A stretch of DNA of 64,000 nucleotides from Eudorina sp. 2006-703-Eu-15. Its lineage: Eukaryota; Chlorophyta; Chlorophyceae; Chlamydomonadales; Volvocaceae. The DNA lies in the NCBI GenBank assembly GCA_003117195.1, contig BDSI01000004.1:987290-1051289 (forward strand), given 5' to 3'. This document shows positions 1 to 11,766 of this stretch, piece after piece (position 1 is the first letter of the stretch; every line of letters starts with the position of its first letter). The notes under the pieces are model-generated. The model had not been told where the DNA came from. It worked only from the letters and a program-made list of their open reading frames with translations, and ran no database searches. The position numbers and the translations under genes are program-made.

Positions 1-2290
1 TGAACGCAATCTCGGGGACCTGCATACGCAAGCCGGCACCACTGCCCAGTCATCATCCGTGCCGTCACATGGCTGGCTTGGTGGTTTACTGGAACGCAGC
101 GTGCGGCTTCACCCCCCAAAGGTCACCGGTTTGTCCTAAGTAGTACGCGGTGCCTGCATCCCCCATAGTCATGAACGCCTCTGCCTCCGCCTTCACGTAC
201 AGGCAGGCCCCTGCTTTGTATGGGGTGCATGGGCAGTGTTCATGCCTACCATGTACCTACGCAAGCTCCGAAGCCCGGTGTCACCCACCGTCACAGTGTC
301 CGTCACGTCTTGCCCTGCGAGCCGCAGCTGCCGGATCTCCTCTTGGGTCTTCCCCTGGAGCTCTCCCTTCAGCTTCCGGCGCTGGCTGTACAGCACGTAG
401 CCCTGCGGATGGGCCGGTGGGCCGGCATATCGTGAATGCCATACCGCATTTCTTGAGGCTAGCATCGTGAACTGAAATGCCAGTGAATATCAGGCGAAAG
501 TCGCGCAATTTATGTACTGCGTCAGGCGCATTGGGCGTGTCAGGGATACAATCCCAGGCCCCGTGGGGCCACGACACCCAAACCTCTTGCCAAGTACACA
601 CCCAAGCTCTCCCCGAAACTGCCGAGAATTGTCTCCGGTGGACATCATTCAATGTTGCAGCTGAACGAACACGTCAGCTCCCGTGTACTTCCTAGGTATC
701 AAGGCGTTCGGCACCGTCCTTCCCCCCCTTCCGCGTCGGTTCGACCGTTCCCCGATCGAATACCTGCGACATGATTGTGTGCGTTGTCCGGAAGCAGCGG
801 CAGAGGTAGCCGCTGGGCAGTAGGTGGTCTTCATCCGGCTGGGGAGGACCCACGGGTCAGATTCAGGGCACGGACAAAGGCAGCTCACATTCAACCGATT
901 AGCGGCGGTGAACGGCCACGAGCCGCATGGACATGGCCATGTGATAGCGCCGCGCATTCACGGACGCCTTTCAGATCAAACGTAACCCCAACCACACCAG
1001 AACAAGCAGAGGGCACAGCGGGTCAAGCACCAGTACGGACATCGAAGGTGACCAACGAAAACCCCATGGCACCCTCAAAAATGGTCGAACCGATTGCCTA
1101 TCCTGCCCCGGCCTGCCGCTGGTCCGTCGTACTACCGGCTCTTGTTCCCTTAAACGGACCTTCAACTCCAAGACTTCGAAATTCAGTGGCGGGCTTCCCT
1201 GGATCTCTTGGGCTACGTCGACGAGCTTTCGTACTCCTGCCGCGCGGCCCTGCAAGCGAGTTGCGCCATTCACGATGAAGGTGTGTCGGTTTCCATTACA
1301 TCCCAAGTCCTTCCAAGACGGCCACTACGACTTCAGGCAGACCCTTAGCTGTGCACCACAAGCGACAGATTGGAGAGACCCCTCCCAGTTCTGACACATA
1401 ATGTTTGCCTGGCCTCACCTCCGGCACAACCACGCGACTCGGCGGCAGCGACAGCATCTCCCTAGTACATACGTGGAATGGCAAGCCTGCGTACAGCATC
1501 GCATCTTGTTTCTTGTAGGAAAGTGGTGACCCCCTTCGAACCAGTTGGGGCGCAAAGCGGCTCAACAGCTGTCACCGCCGGCTTTGCTGCTGTTGGGTTT
1601 AGTCCTCCGCGGCAGTGCTGTCAGATGTCATGAATGCTGGGAAGCGGTTGGCGCGAGGGAAGTGGTGCACGACTCCGAGGCTTACCTCCTACGTGGTCCA
1701 AGTGCGTGTGGGTGAGCAGCACGGTCTGCTGGAAGCAGGCGCGCTGCGGGCAGCGACCGATGTCGAACGTCACCTTGGCCCGGGGGAAGATGATGCTTGT
1801 CTCCTGCGAAGGATGGCCATCGGAGGCGCGCATCGCTTACTGCGTCATCGGCGTAGAGCTGGGCTCATCATAAACGGCCAAGGGGATCTGACAGGCGGAT
1901 CTGCCTACCGACATGTAGTACGGCATGGTATGGTACGGTGTCGTACAGTACCGGTAAACGGCACAGTACGGCAAACACGATGCCACGGTGCACATCGCGA
2001 TGCAGGGACATTGCTGGGTGCGGCATCGGAGCTGCGCCTCGCGGTGACAGGTGGCGGCAGGGAAGGCCGTTTATGGGCTGCCGCAGCGCGTGCGGGTCCT
2101 CCATGATGTGTTTCCGCTGTTGCGAGCGGAATTGGGTAGCTGATGCTGACATCCAGTACCGTATGCGCCCGCAAAACCAGACAGAACTCGCCTGGCCCGA
2201 GATGCTGATTCCCTCCAGCTCCATTCCGCATACTGTGATTTTGTTCTGACGGCTGTCGGCCGACAGTGCTGGCGGGTTGAGGACGGGCAC
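1..2290 (-). CDS. TRZ: tRNase Z (ribonuclease Z, short form), 5' part; runs off left edge
   Basis: Metallo-beta-lactamase endonuclease that removes the 3' trailer from precursor tRNAs. Exons (minus strand): ~2290-2192, 1803-1686, 1486-1419, 1249-1160, 838-764, 402-289, 19-1; all phases join. Seen: MELEGISISGQ, then FDIGRCPQRACF and the zinc motif HTHLDHVGG with its second half across the splice (GLPFHVCTREML), a lysine-rich GYVLYSQRRKLKGEL segment, and VPEIAFT cut by the window edge. Order and spacing match plant short-form tRNase Z; the C-terminal metal ligands lie outside. About 194 residues are visible. The first intron begins GC, not GT (ends 2192). The start is unresolved: the first exon is open upstream with no in-frame ATG before a stop; an ATG at 2352 is one base out of frame across a run of seven G (2320-2326). 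It could instead start in an upstream exon. Confidence 0.85.
1804..2191 (-). other. GC-AG intron in tRNase Z gene
   Basis: The coding sequence ends GGCCAG and the intron begins GCGAGT; the acceptor is TTCGCAG before GAGACA. The join reads GISISGQ-ETSIIF, which matches the family, whereas the nearest GT sites would add or lose residues or shift frame. Confidence 0.6.
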
Positions 2291-3054
2291 CCCCGCAGTT
2301 TCGGGCGGGGACGCATCTAGGGGGGGACAAGATGGAGAGAAGTCTCAGTCATGGCTCGGCATAGTAGTCCGACGCAGGAGTCAGGATGGGTTATTTGCCC
2401 ACCTGGCACTTGCGGTTGCGGATTCAGCAACTTCTGCTCTTTGAAGGCACGTGCTAGAGATTGAATCATTGTCCTCGATGTGGGTGTTAACCTTCGTGCC
2501 GATTCTGTATCGAGAGCCAACCCACGAACGGGTACCACTGAACACAAGGCGCAAAGAGAATATTATGTAGAGTTGACGATGCGCGTACATGGAAATGTCT
2601 GGGTAGCTTCGCCAGAGAACGGCACGAGGCCCAATTGCACGACATTACTTCCACGATGGAGGGATAACCGCGCGGACGTTAACCTGTATAATGTGAATGA
2701 TATACTTTGCTATAATATGTACACAATTCATTAGCGCAGAACTGAAAAACGTTTGACGGTTTGCAGAGAGGACAGTTGTTTCACGAACAACTTTTATTCT
2801 TTCATTTCTAACATTTCATTCGATGGCAAGGTTCCTAACATGGTGCGGCGTAACATGTCCTGCAGCTTACCCGCCAATTTTGTGCAATATGTTAGTCACG
2901 AATGCGCAGACCCTGATGCCTAAATGTTAAATGGGCACAGGTATCTCGAAAGCTGGCGAACTTAAGGGCCGTCCTTCGCAAAGCCAGAGAGGCGAGTTTG
3001 TGACGCCGGGGGTCAGTAGTGGAAATTGCGCCTCAACCTTCGCTCATTGTGCAG
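2291..3054. promoter_or_regulatory. Divergent intergenic region between tRNase Z and NAA40 genes
   Basis: About 0.75 kb, AT-richer than its flanks, between genes pointing away from each other, so it should hold both promoters and 5' leaders, plus possibly a first NAA40 exon. I see no clear TATA box or repeat. Only short open frames occur and none is recognisable. Confidence 0.4.
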
Positions 3055-5730
3055 GTCAAAGACCCCTTTGTGGAGTTCGCAACTGCCGTTCGTTCATGTA
3101 ATGTTAATTCACAGCTGGTCCAAATCCGGTCGTACCATGCACGGGATCTGGCCAAGGAGCTGCAGGAGTGGTGCCTGGCGACGTGCAGGTGCGAGGTGTG
3201 GCATCACATCACATCGCAGCACAGCCGCCCTGCTGCTCCTGCTGCTTTCGCTATTGCTTGCACGACGCGGCGCCAAACGATCACGCGCCCGCCGGTCGCA
3301 GGGAGAACATGGCCGCCATGTACGACAGGGTGTGGACTTGGAGCGATTCTAAGAAGCGCAAACAGCTGACCTCGGTGAGGACGGGGGTTTCATGCAGCGG
3401 AATTGGGCACACATGATCAGTAGGTTGTTCGCCTTTAATAAATCTTGATCCGGGGAGTTTGAAATCGGTGATGCACGCCTGATGGCCCCCGAGTGCTCCC
3501 GGGCGCAGGCCGGCCCTGACCTTCAGAATTTAAGCTGTGCACATGTTGGCTGCCCTCCAGGCCGCGTCCCGCTTCCTGATCGCGCATGACGCGGCGCCGG
3601 ACCGCAGCCCGCTGGCTTACATTAACTACAGGTGCGCCGTGATGTGCTGCCTGGCTCTAGCTCCCTGTCCACCCTCCTGGCAAAACTGCGTGGCTGATGT
3701 CGTGTGAGAGTTCGGATGGAATGCGAACGATATACAGCCCTGGCTGCCCGGCAGTCGCTAGTCACGACGCGCCTCTAGATCGTACCCGGGGAAGGCCTCT
3801 TAACCACCCGTGCGTCGCCTTCGCTCGCTTTGCCTCGCCGGTCTTGAATTGTGCCAGATTCGAGGAGGACGAGGGCTACCCGGTGCTGTACTGCTACGAG
3901 CTGCAAGTTGTCCGGGGCGCGCAGAGCCGCGGGCTTGGCCGCACGCTGATGGAGCTCGCGGAACAGATAGTGAGTGTTCGAATGCGCGAGCTTTTTGTAA
4001 CGCGCGACTCCTTTCGTGGGCTGCGGCGAGCTGCGTTGTTTGGCCAAGGCCATTGGAAGCACTCTTTTAGGCCCCATGTTTACTCGTGATGTGTTTTCCC
4101 ATGTTGGCTCATGTTATGTTTTCCCATGTTTGCTCGTGATGCGTTTGGGTGCTGCGCGCTGGCTGCTAATCACGGGGTGTCCGTCCGGTGCCGGTGACGT
4201 CCTTGGGGGCAGGCATGGGGGGCGGGCATGAGCAAGGTCATGCTGACGGTGTTTGCCGAGAACACAGCCGCCGTGGCGTTCTACCGGAAGCTGGGCTACA
4301 TCCTGGACGAGACATCGCCCGACTACGTCCCCCCCTGCAGCGGCACCCACAGCGCCGGGGGCGGTGTCAGCAGTAGGATGGCCAGCGAAGCGGGCCGTAG
4401 CAGCAGCAGCAGCAGCGCCGGGATCGCCAGCGGCAGCGGCAACGGCAGCAGCACTTGCACCACCCATGCGGGGAGCGGAAGCGGGAGCGGAAGCCAGACC
4501 GCCAGCGGAAGCGGGAACGCCACGGGCGGCTACCACATCATGAGCAAGCGTGCACCCACGACCGTACCCATGCAGCTCGGACAGTGCGGAGTCGGGCAGG
4601 AGCAGCAGCAGCAACAGCAGCAGCCGCATGAGCAGCGTCAGGTGCCGCTTCTTCACCAGGCAGGGGTGAGCGGGGATGCGGAGAGGCGGCAGGAGGCGGA
4701 GCCACGAGACCCGACTTGCATCGGCAGCTGCAAACGTCAGCGCACTGACGCGCAGGCCGAGCCTCAGGTGCTGAGCGGCAGGAATTCGAGCCTGGCCTCA
4801 GCCTGTGCCGCCGCCACGCCGCCGCCGCTTAGTTTGCAGGCAGGTCAGCAGCCTGCAGCACAGTCGCAGGCAGGCCCGCACGCAGACCGACAGGCAGTCG
4901 GTTGTTACACAGTCGCAGGTACATACGATGCACCTGATGTAGAGGAGGGAAAGCAGGAGCAGCTGCAGGGGGATGGAGAAGGGGAGGTGAATCTCGAATT
5001 AGGGGAAGCGGCTGGACGGCTTGTCCGAAAGGGGTCTGGCGGGAGTGGAAGAGCGGCGCTGCCCGAGCGAGCAGGGCTTTCGGAGCAGCTCGGTCAGCCA
5101 GAGGACCGACCTATGGACATCGAACTGGTGGAGCAGCACCTGACCGAGCCGGGGCTGGAAGCGACTTCAGAGGAAGCGGTACATTCTGAGGGACAAGCGG
5201 CTCAAAACCAGAAGCAGCAGCAACAGGCGCAGGAGCTGACGCACCAGAGGCAAGCAGAGCAGCATGACCCGCCACCACCGCTGCAGCCGCAGCAGCCGCA
5301 GCAGCAGGGACATGAAGAGCAGGAGGGGCAGCAGCAGGGACAGGAAGAACAGCATGCGCAGGTTCAGGCACAGGAACAGGAGCAGGGGCAAGTGCGCTGC
5401 GCCCTGCCGGCCCTCGCGGCCGAGGGAGCGGTGGAACAGCAACGCGGCCTGCTGTCAGGGCGAACACAGCAGCAGCAGCCGGCCCTCGAGGGATGTCAGC
5501 CGGAGCAGGAGCCCGAGGAGCGCCGCCACCGCGATATGTCCGCGTCCCCGCTGAAGGAACCGGGTCCACCTGCTCCGGGGGGATGCGGGCTTGATGGTCG
5601 TTTGGCCGCTGACACGACTGCCTGGAGCCCGGACATCTGCATCGAGCTGTCCGGACCGTCTGGGTCCGAGTCACCGCCGGGGGACGGTGGTGACGGTGCG
5701 GTAGCGGATGCCGCCGCACTCCTCGGATAG
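3055..5730 (+). CDS. NAA40: N-alpha-acetyltransferase 40 (NatD), histone H4/H2A N-terminal acetyltransferase, with long C-terminal tail
   Basis: GNAT enzyme; in this family it acetylates the N-terminal serine of histones H4 and H2A from acetyl-CoA. Exons 3055-3188, 3302-3374, 3561-3631, 3858-3969, 4213-5730; all splice phases agree. Family landmarks in order: DPFVEF, NMAAMYDRVWTWSDSKKR, ASRFLIAHD, EEDEGYPVLYCYELQV, the acetyl-CoA loop RGAQSRGLGRTL, KVMLTVFAENTAAVAFYRKL and LDETSPDY. The GNAT core takes the first ~145 residues. It is followed in the last exon by about 490 residues rich in Gln, Ser, Gly and Glu, with no counterpart in animal or yeast NAA40 as I know them. The start is not fixed: 3055 follows a good GTGCAG acceptor, so the ATG and the usual lysine-rich N-terminus should be in an upstream exon not identified. 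At least 635 residues. Confidence 0.85.
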
Positions 5731-8700
5731 CCGGACGACTGCGTCGTGGCGTGCAAGGTAGCGACCGGGGCGGCCGCTGACGTGGGGAGGCAGGCGGCGG
5801 CAGTGGCGACAGGCGGCACGGAAAGCGGGCCCGGGCTTTATTGAGAAGGTCTGCCGAGTTGGCCGGCGTCGCAGCATGGCGCTGCGGCCGCATCATACGG
5901 TATAAGCGGTGGTGTATTTGTGCGTCAGCCAGCAGGCCTCAGGTGTACCCCCAGGTAGGTAGCCTTAGTCTGGAATTCGCAGAAGTCCGATTTTCATGCG
6001 TGTGATTTTTTTTCCAGTCAGCCAAGTTGGCTTTTCCACATAATATGAGCGCAAGCGCCAGTTTTGGCAATTCAGCGGGGGCGCTTCGCCGCTATGTGCA
6101 GCTAGCGCTCGGTGAACCTACAGCAGCCTCCCCTTTCATTCAGCAGCAACACAGGCATTAGGAGTTCGTTTCTTTTTGTAGGCAGAGAGTCATGTGTACC
6201 GTGCTTGTGACCTTCTCGGGCGGGTCAGGGGTTTGGCGTTGGGTTCAGCATGCGGCACATGCCCTGTTAACCCAAATTCAATCATTTGAGTCGCTAAGGG
6301 ATCAGCTGGTAGATGGGTTTCCCATATTGCGTCCTCAGAACGGGTGCAAGGTCTAGGGACGTTCTCGTGTGCCGCGGGGCTCAATGGCATGCTGAGCTCT
6401 TCGTAGAAATACGGCGACGGCTGCAGTGCGCTGTGTACGGGAGACCATGAGGCTGCGGCTACTGTGTCCTCGCCTGCCGGGTGTGTCGCCCGGACCCCGG
6501 TTTAACCCCGTGAAGCAAGGGGGTACTCAGGTTTTGGTCCGTCTCAGGGGCGTGAGCGGGGGACGCGCGTCATGGTCACTGCGAGGGGCAGCCTGGGGCA
6601 GCTGCATTGCGCTTCCGCGCCGGCTGGTGCGGCCCGTTGCCTGCCGCGTTGCGCTGGGGCCGGAGCTCCTGCGGTTGGCGTTGTCTCGGGTTGTTTTGGG
6701 TTGCCTGAGCAAGTAGTCGGTTATTATGACAGAGCTCCTACAAGTTGATGACGATGCGCACGTCGTTACCGGAAGGGTTGCTGGAGTGCCGCAAGAGGGA
6801 TGTGCTAGGTCGTCATGGCAATTAGGGAGTTGAGTGTGAACTGTCAGGAAGTTGGCGGCGGGGCCATGTAGAGGTCTTCCTACTTGTTGAGAGAGGGGGG
6901 GGGCCGCACTGTGCGATTCCCGACGTTCTGCTTGTTTCTGGCACCCCTTTTTGTCCTTACCAATCCTCACATGGATATGTTCTGCATTGTGAGCGATCTC
7001 CAAATCCTGTGCGCCGGTGTCGCGTAAAGCTTTCTCATGGGAAGTAGAATTTCGCTGTGAGTGCTGACAGAGCTTCATCGCGCTTGTAAGGATTAGCCGT
7101 AGTCAATTCGAAGGCCGAATGCGGTAATGTTCTTTACCGTTAGGATAGTTTGTTATGGTAGTTATTACAAGTGCGTAACCACCTTTGAGCTCCCAACTTT
7201 GAGAGGTCCTTACCCTTTCAGCGCTGGCCCTGCTATCGATATGTGTATATCTGTGCAATGGAGGGGCGTTTCTCGACGAATGCAACGCATTTGTACGTGT
7301 GTCGGTGTGTGGGTGACTTCATAACGAACGGTGCACGTACCTCAACGCGGCTACAAAACGCTCCTGTACATGTCCGCTGACATTATATTTTTACCATGTT
7401 GGCTGAGTGATTTAGGGGTGTTGTAACCATGCGTACGTACGAACGTGGCACCTGAATACGAGATTCGTTTGTCATAGTAGCTGCATATCTCATAGTGTAT
7501 CTCCTCTAGGTGCATATATACAATCACAAGTATTTCTGTACACATTTTACTCACAAGCGCTGCTGTTTGTACAATTGATGCACCCAATGGAGACGGACTA
7601 CAAGACTGATGCTAAAAAGAAGCCCACCTTCAAATTGATTGGCCATCTCGTCTTGGCTATGAAACGGTTCCAGGCAGCTCTCAATCCCACGTATGACTAT
7701 GGTGCCAACAAGAGGGCGAGGAGCACTTCTCCACCGGTGGGAGCGGGTTTGAAATGCCAAAGGCCGGAACAGCAAGCCTTGTTGGTCAGTTGGGCAAGTA
7801 TGCTGTAGACGGGGAACGAAGCGGCTTCGCTGCGGTCGCTCCCGATGCCAGCCTAGGTGTGCCTGCAACGACTGCTGTCGCACTTGCTTGTGAGAGTAGT
7901 ACATCCCAATTGCAATATTGGCAGGCGTGCTCCCGAACGATGGATAGTAACGGGCGCCCTCAAATGCTTCCGAACACAAGGTCTTGCATACAGCGTTCCC
8001 TGGTTATATTACGAAAGCGATTTCTCAATGCAAACTGGTATTTCTGCACATCTGATACTTATTTCATGGACGCACCTCACGTCGGCAGTCGGCACTCTCA
8101 CTTTCTCTGGACGCTTATCATTTTACCTGTACTAATGCTACAGCTTGACCAACAAATCTGTAATTATCGCACGGCAGGCGCTGCCGAGGGGACGGACAAT
8201 GAGCGGACCGACGGGAAGCCGCGCGGCAACCGGACATACAAACTCAGGCCGGCCAACGCTGTCGGGACGGCCCGAGCATGCTGGAAAGCAGCACGGCTTC
8301 AAGGCGAGTTTTGGGGGATTCTGTCAGCATGCGTGTGCGTTACGGGAGTGGGCGAGTGCGGCATCTAGAATTGCGCCGTCGGCAAGGTGACTGGAACGGC
8401 TGGGCTGAAGTGCCGGCTCTCCTTGTGATGCTCCCTCGATCAGCGCCGTCAACGGCGCGAAGGCTATCCTGCCTGTGAAGCACCGGCCTTACGGTGTCGC
8501 ATACCACAACCTTCGTGCTCGAGGACCCATGAAATCCACCTGTGGCTGTGCGCGTCCCCCTTCTGCGACCCACAGGGCAGCTTGCTGTTCAAGCCATTGC
8601 CGCCGCTGCCGTCTGAGCAGACCACCACCGCTTGAGGCGTCCGTGAGGCCTTGATTACACGGCTCGGGCCGAGGTCCGGGTCGCGGCGACTGTAGATCTG

Positions 8701-10287
8701 GTCCCTCGCCTCATGGTGGTGGCGGTGGGGAGGTGGCGCACGGGCGCAGGGCTGGTCTACTGTACTTCCGCTGTAACGTAACGTGTTGTGGCTTTGCGGG
8801 TCCACTTGGTACGCGAGCTGCGTTCTCCGGCCGATGGTGCTGTGACACATTGCTGTGCGTCAAGGTTGTTCGGGGGTCGAGGGAAGCAGACCAGCACCTG
8901 GTCACCGGATCGGCATACCAGCCCTTTCAGGTGGCGTTTGAAGACGCGCTGGGGCAAGTGGCAACCGCACGTGTATCGGGAGGCGTGGATTGGGCACGAG
9001 TTCCGGCTTTTGTGTATGGTATTGGTCTCGCCTTCGGGGGGCCGCACTCGGGGTCCAAGTACTTGACAAGCGCGTGCCGGTTCGTGTGTTATGATCTAGC
9101 CCCCACTTGTGGTGTCCGTGTACCTATGTGCTTGTGCTGATGTGTGAGGATGGGTTTGCATATCGGGTGTAAAGCATGTCTGGACCTGTGGGGGGGGATA
9201 AAAGTCGTGCGCAGTATGGCCCGGGGTGCCATCCGTGGACACTTTCTACATCTACATCGCCACGGAGATTCAGTGCGTGGCGGTTGTGCACGGGAGGACT
9301 GGCCCAATCACGCGGTAGTCCGCGACCTGTTCTGTGCCAGTAGATTTTAAAGAGTCCGCACGGAGATATTTAATGAACGTGGGTGTGCAAGTGCATGTAC
9401 CTTGATTTGCGTTGACGAGCCTCGGTGATTCAGATGTCAAGAAGATCAGCAGGTCCCAACGCAGCGTACCCGGGCGGATTCCGCATCGCTCTTCCTGATC
9501 CCCATGGTCTGGGACCGCGTGCCAGGGCGTGCTCTCGGTCCCATGGTCTGCTCTATCTGCGGGGCCCATGTCGCCCTGCCGGGCCTGTCCCGAGGTCTCC
9601 GGGGACGTTGTAAGCGAACTGCCAGCAGGCGCCTTTCTGAGGTCTGATTATCTTTACGGAGTGCCACTCAGGAGGTTCCGGAAGATCTTCACACGGGGCC
9701 GCCCGGGGATGCTCACACATGCTCGTCGTGTGTTGGGGCGTCAGCGCGAGCGAGCGCGCGTATTCGGGTTCGACGGGGGTTCTCTGCAACGTCGACTACT
9801 ACACCCGTCGGAAAAATAAGACCCGTACAAGGGGCGCGTCAACACAGCGCACGGTTCGCAAAAGTTACGCCAGACCACACACACGCACAGTCTCGTGAAG
9901 CGACACGGCTTGTGTGCTATGCATTGATACATTGCCACATCATGAGCCCAGCGTGCATATCGTATCGTATCCTCTCCCCGTCGCACACACACGCACTCGG
10001 AACGTCGTTGGCGCCGCGTGGACCGACCGCCTTCCGTGGCGCTACTCCCTCACGATTACCGTACGCCCAAAGACGACCTGGAGGCTTGCTCCCCGGCGTC
10101 TTGCGTTCGGTATGCAAGAATCCAACGCAGTCCTGTCACCAAAAGTAAGCTTGTCCAGCGCAGGGCTCCGGTGAGCGCGCCGCGAAGCGCACACCGTACC
10201 CGGGCGCGATCCGATGCTTCCTTCAGGTTCCTTCTAGAGTGGCATTTCGCGTGTGACTACGCGAACGACAGTCGGCCCCTCCGTACA
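5731..10287. other. No gene recognised (about 4.5 kb)
   Basis: Lies between the stop of NAA40 and the stop of the convergent ADH gene, so it includes both 3' UTRs. Open frames of up to about 200 codons occur on both strands (for example 7754-8368 plus), but they have no recognisable motifs, do not join through plausible introns, and base composition is mixed. I see no long repeat, tRNA or transposon protein. Confidence 0.4.
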
Positions 10288-11734
10288 TCAGGCCCAAGGA
10301 TCCAGCACGATCTTGATGCACCCGTCCGCGCGCCGCGCAAACATGTCGTACGCTTCTGCCCCTTTGCTCAGTGGCATGCGGTGCGTGAATATGCGCCGCC
10401 AGGGCAGCGGCGGCGCTGCCGCTGAGGCTGCTGGTGCTGCTGCTGGCGCTGCGGCGGATGCGGGGGACCCCGTCGCGTCCGCGCACGGCGCGGCCGCCGC
10501 CGCTGGCTCCCGCAGCAGCGGCAGCACGCGGGTCATGTAGGCGCGCGCGGGGCAGCGGCCGCTGCGGAAGGTGACGTTCTTGTTGTAGGCGTCCACGGGT
10601 GAGAAGGGGAAGCTGCTGCTGGTGTTGACGCCTACCGAGGAGATGGTACCTGCGAGCGCAAGGTCCCGGTGTTGGCAGGCACGCCGAGAAATGTGAGGGG
10701 AAAGGCCGGCCCGCCAAACACCGCCGCTGTGTGAATCCAGTGGCTCCTACCATGGTAAAGCTAGTTGCATGTGGCCTTGGTTGTGAATGCATACTCTTGC
10801 AGGGGACACCCGGGGGTCATCGGTGACAGCCGACGACGCCTCAACACCTATAGGGCCCAGCTCGCGCGCGCCGGAAACTCCCCGCTCGCGCCACTGACCC
10901 ATGGGTCGGACCAGCTCGTACGCCAGCCGCAGCGCGCTGTTCGCGCCCACGGCCTCAAGCACGCAGTCCGCGCCCCGGCCCTCCGTCGCTGCCATCACCG
11001 GCGCCAGCACTGACTCCTGCGACTGCGGCCCACCGGTGGGGTCGTCCGACGGCTGCTGCTGCTGCTGCTGCGGCGACTGAAGTCGAAGCGGCGTCGCGCC
11101 AAGTTCCGTGGCCACTGCCAGGCGCTCCGGGACAGAATCCACCGCGAAGATCTGTGCGTACAAACACCAGGGAACGACAATACGTCTCCGTCAATCGTGC
11201 TTTGTTGTCCTTTCTCCTTCTCGTTCCAGCCAAACTGGACAGTGTGTTGACATGTTACCGTCGTACGTTGCCCGAATTTTTTAACACTTGTGTAACCATC
11301 AAGTTTCCGTACAAAGCTTTCATTCTCTATTCAATACATTTTCACACAATTCGTGGTAGCGATCTAGGCGTCTCGAACACGTGGGATAAGCTTTTCTTAT
11401 CTTTCCCACGTGATATACGGTAGTCTTTCCCGATTCCGACCCTGGTTGGCCGACTTTCGAACCCCAAACCCTCTGCGTCGCTCACGACCCGTCTTTGGCG
11501 CTGCCATACCCATGTCCGCCGTACCGACTGCCTCACCGTGCCCGCGCCGAGGTACTTGGCCGCCATCACGCACAACAGACCCACGGGTCCGCAGCCGAGC
11601 ACCACCACCGTGGCGCCCTCGCCCACCTCGCCGCGCTCCGCGCAAAAGAAGGCGGTAGACAGGATGTCCCCCGCCAGCAGCCCGGCCTCGTCGGACACGT
11701 CGTCCGGCAGCTGAGGAGGGGGACGCCGGACGCC

Positions 11735-11766
<32 letters not shown>

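Noticed and set aside
5111..5896. A 261-codon minus-strand open frame
   Set aside because: Antisense shadow of the NAA40 tail with no motifs.
7754..8368. A 204-codon plus frame in the gene-poor interval
   Set aside because: No motif, mixed composition, overlapping frames on both strands and no supporting exon structure.
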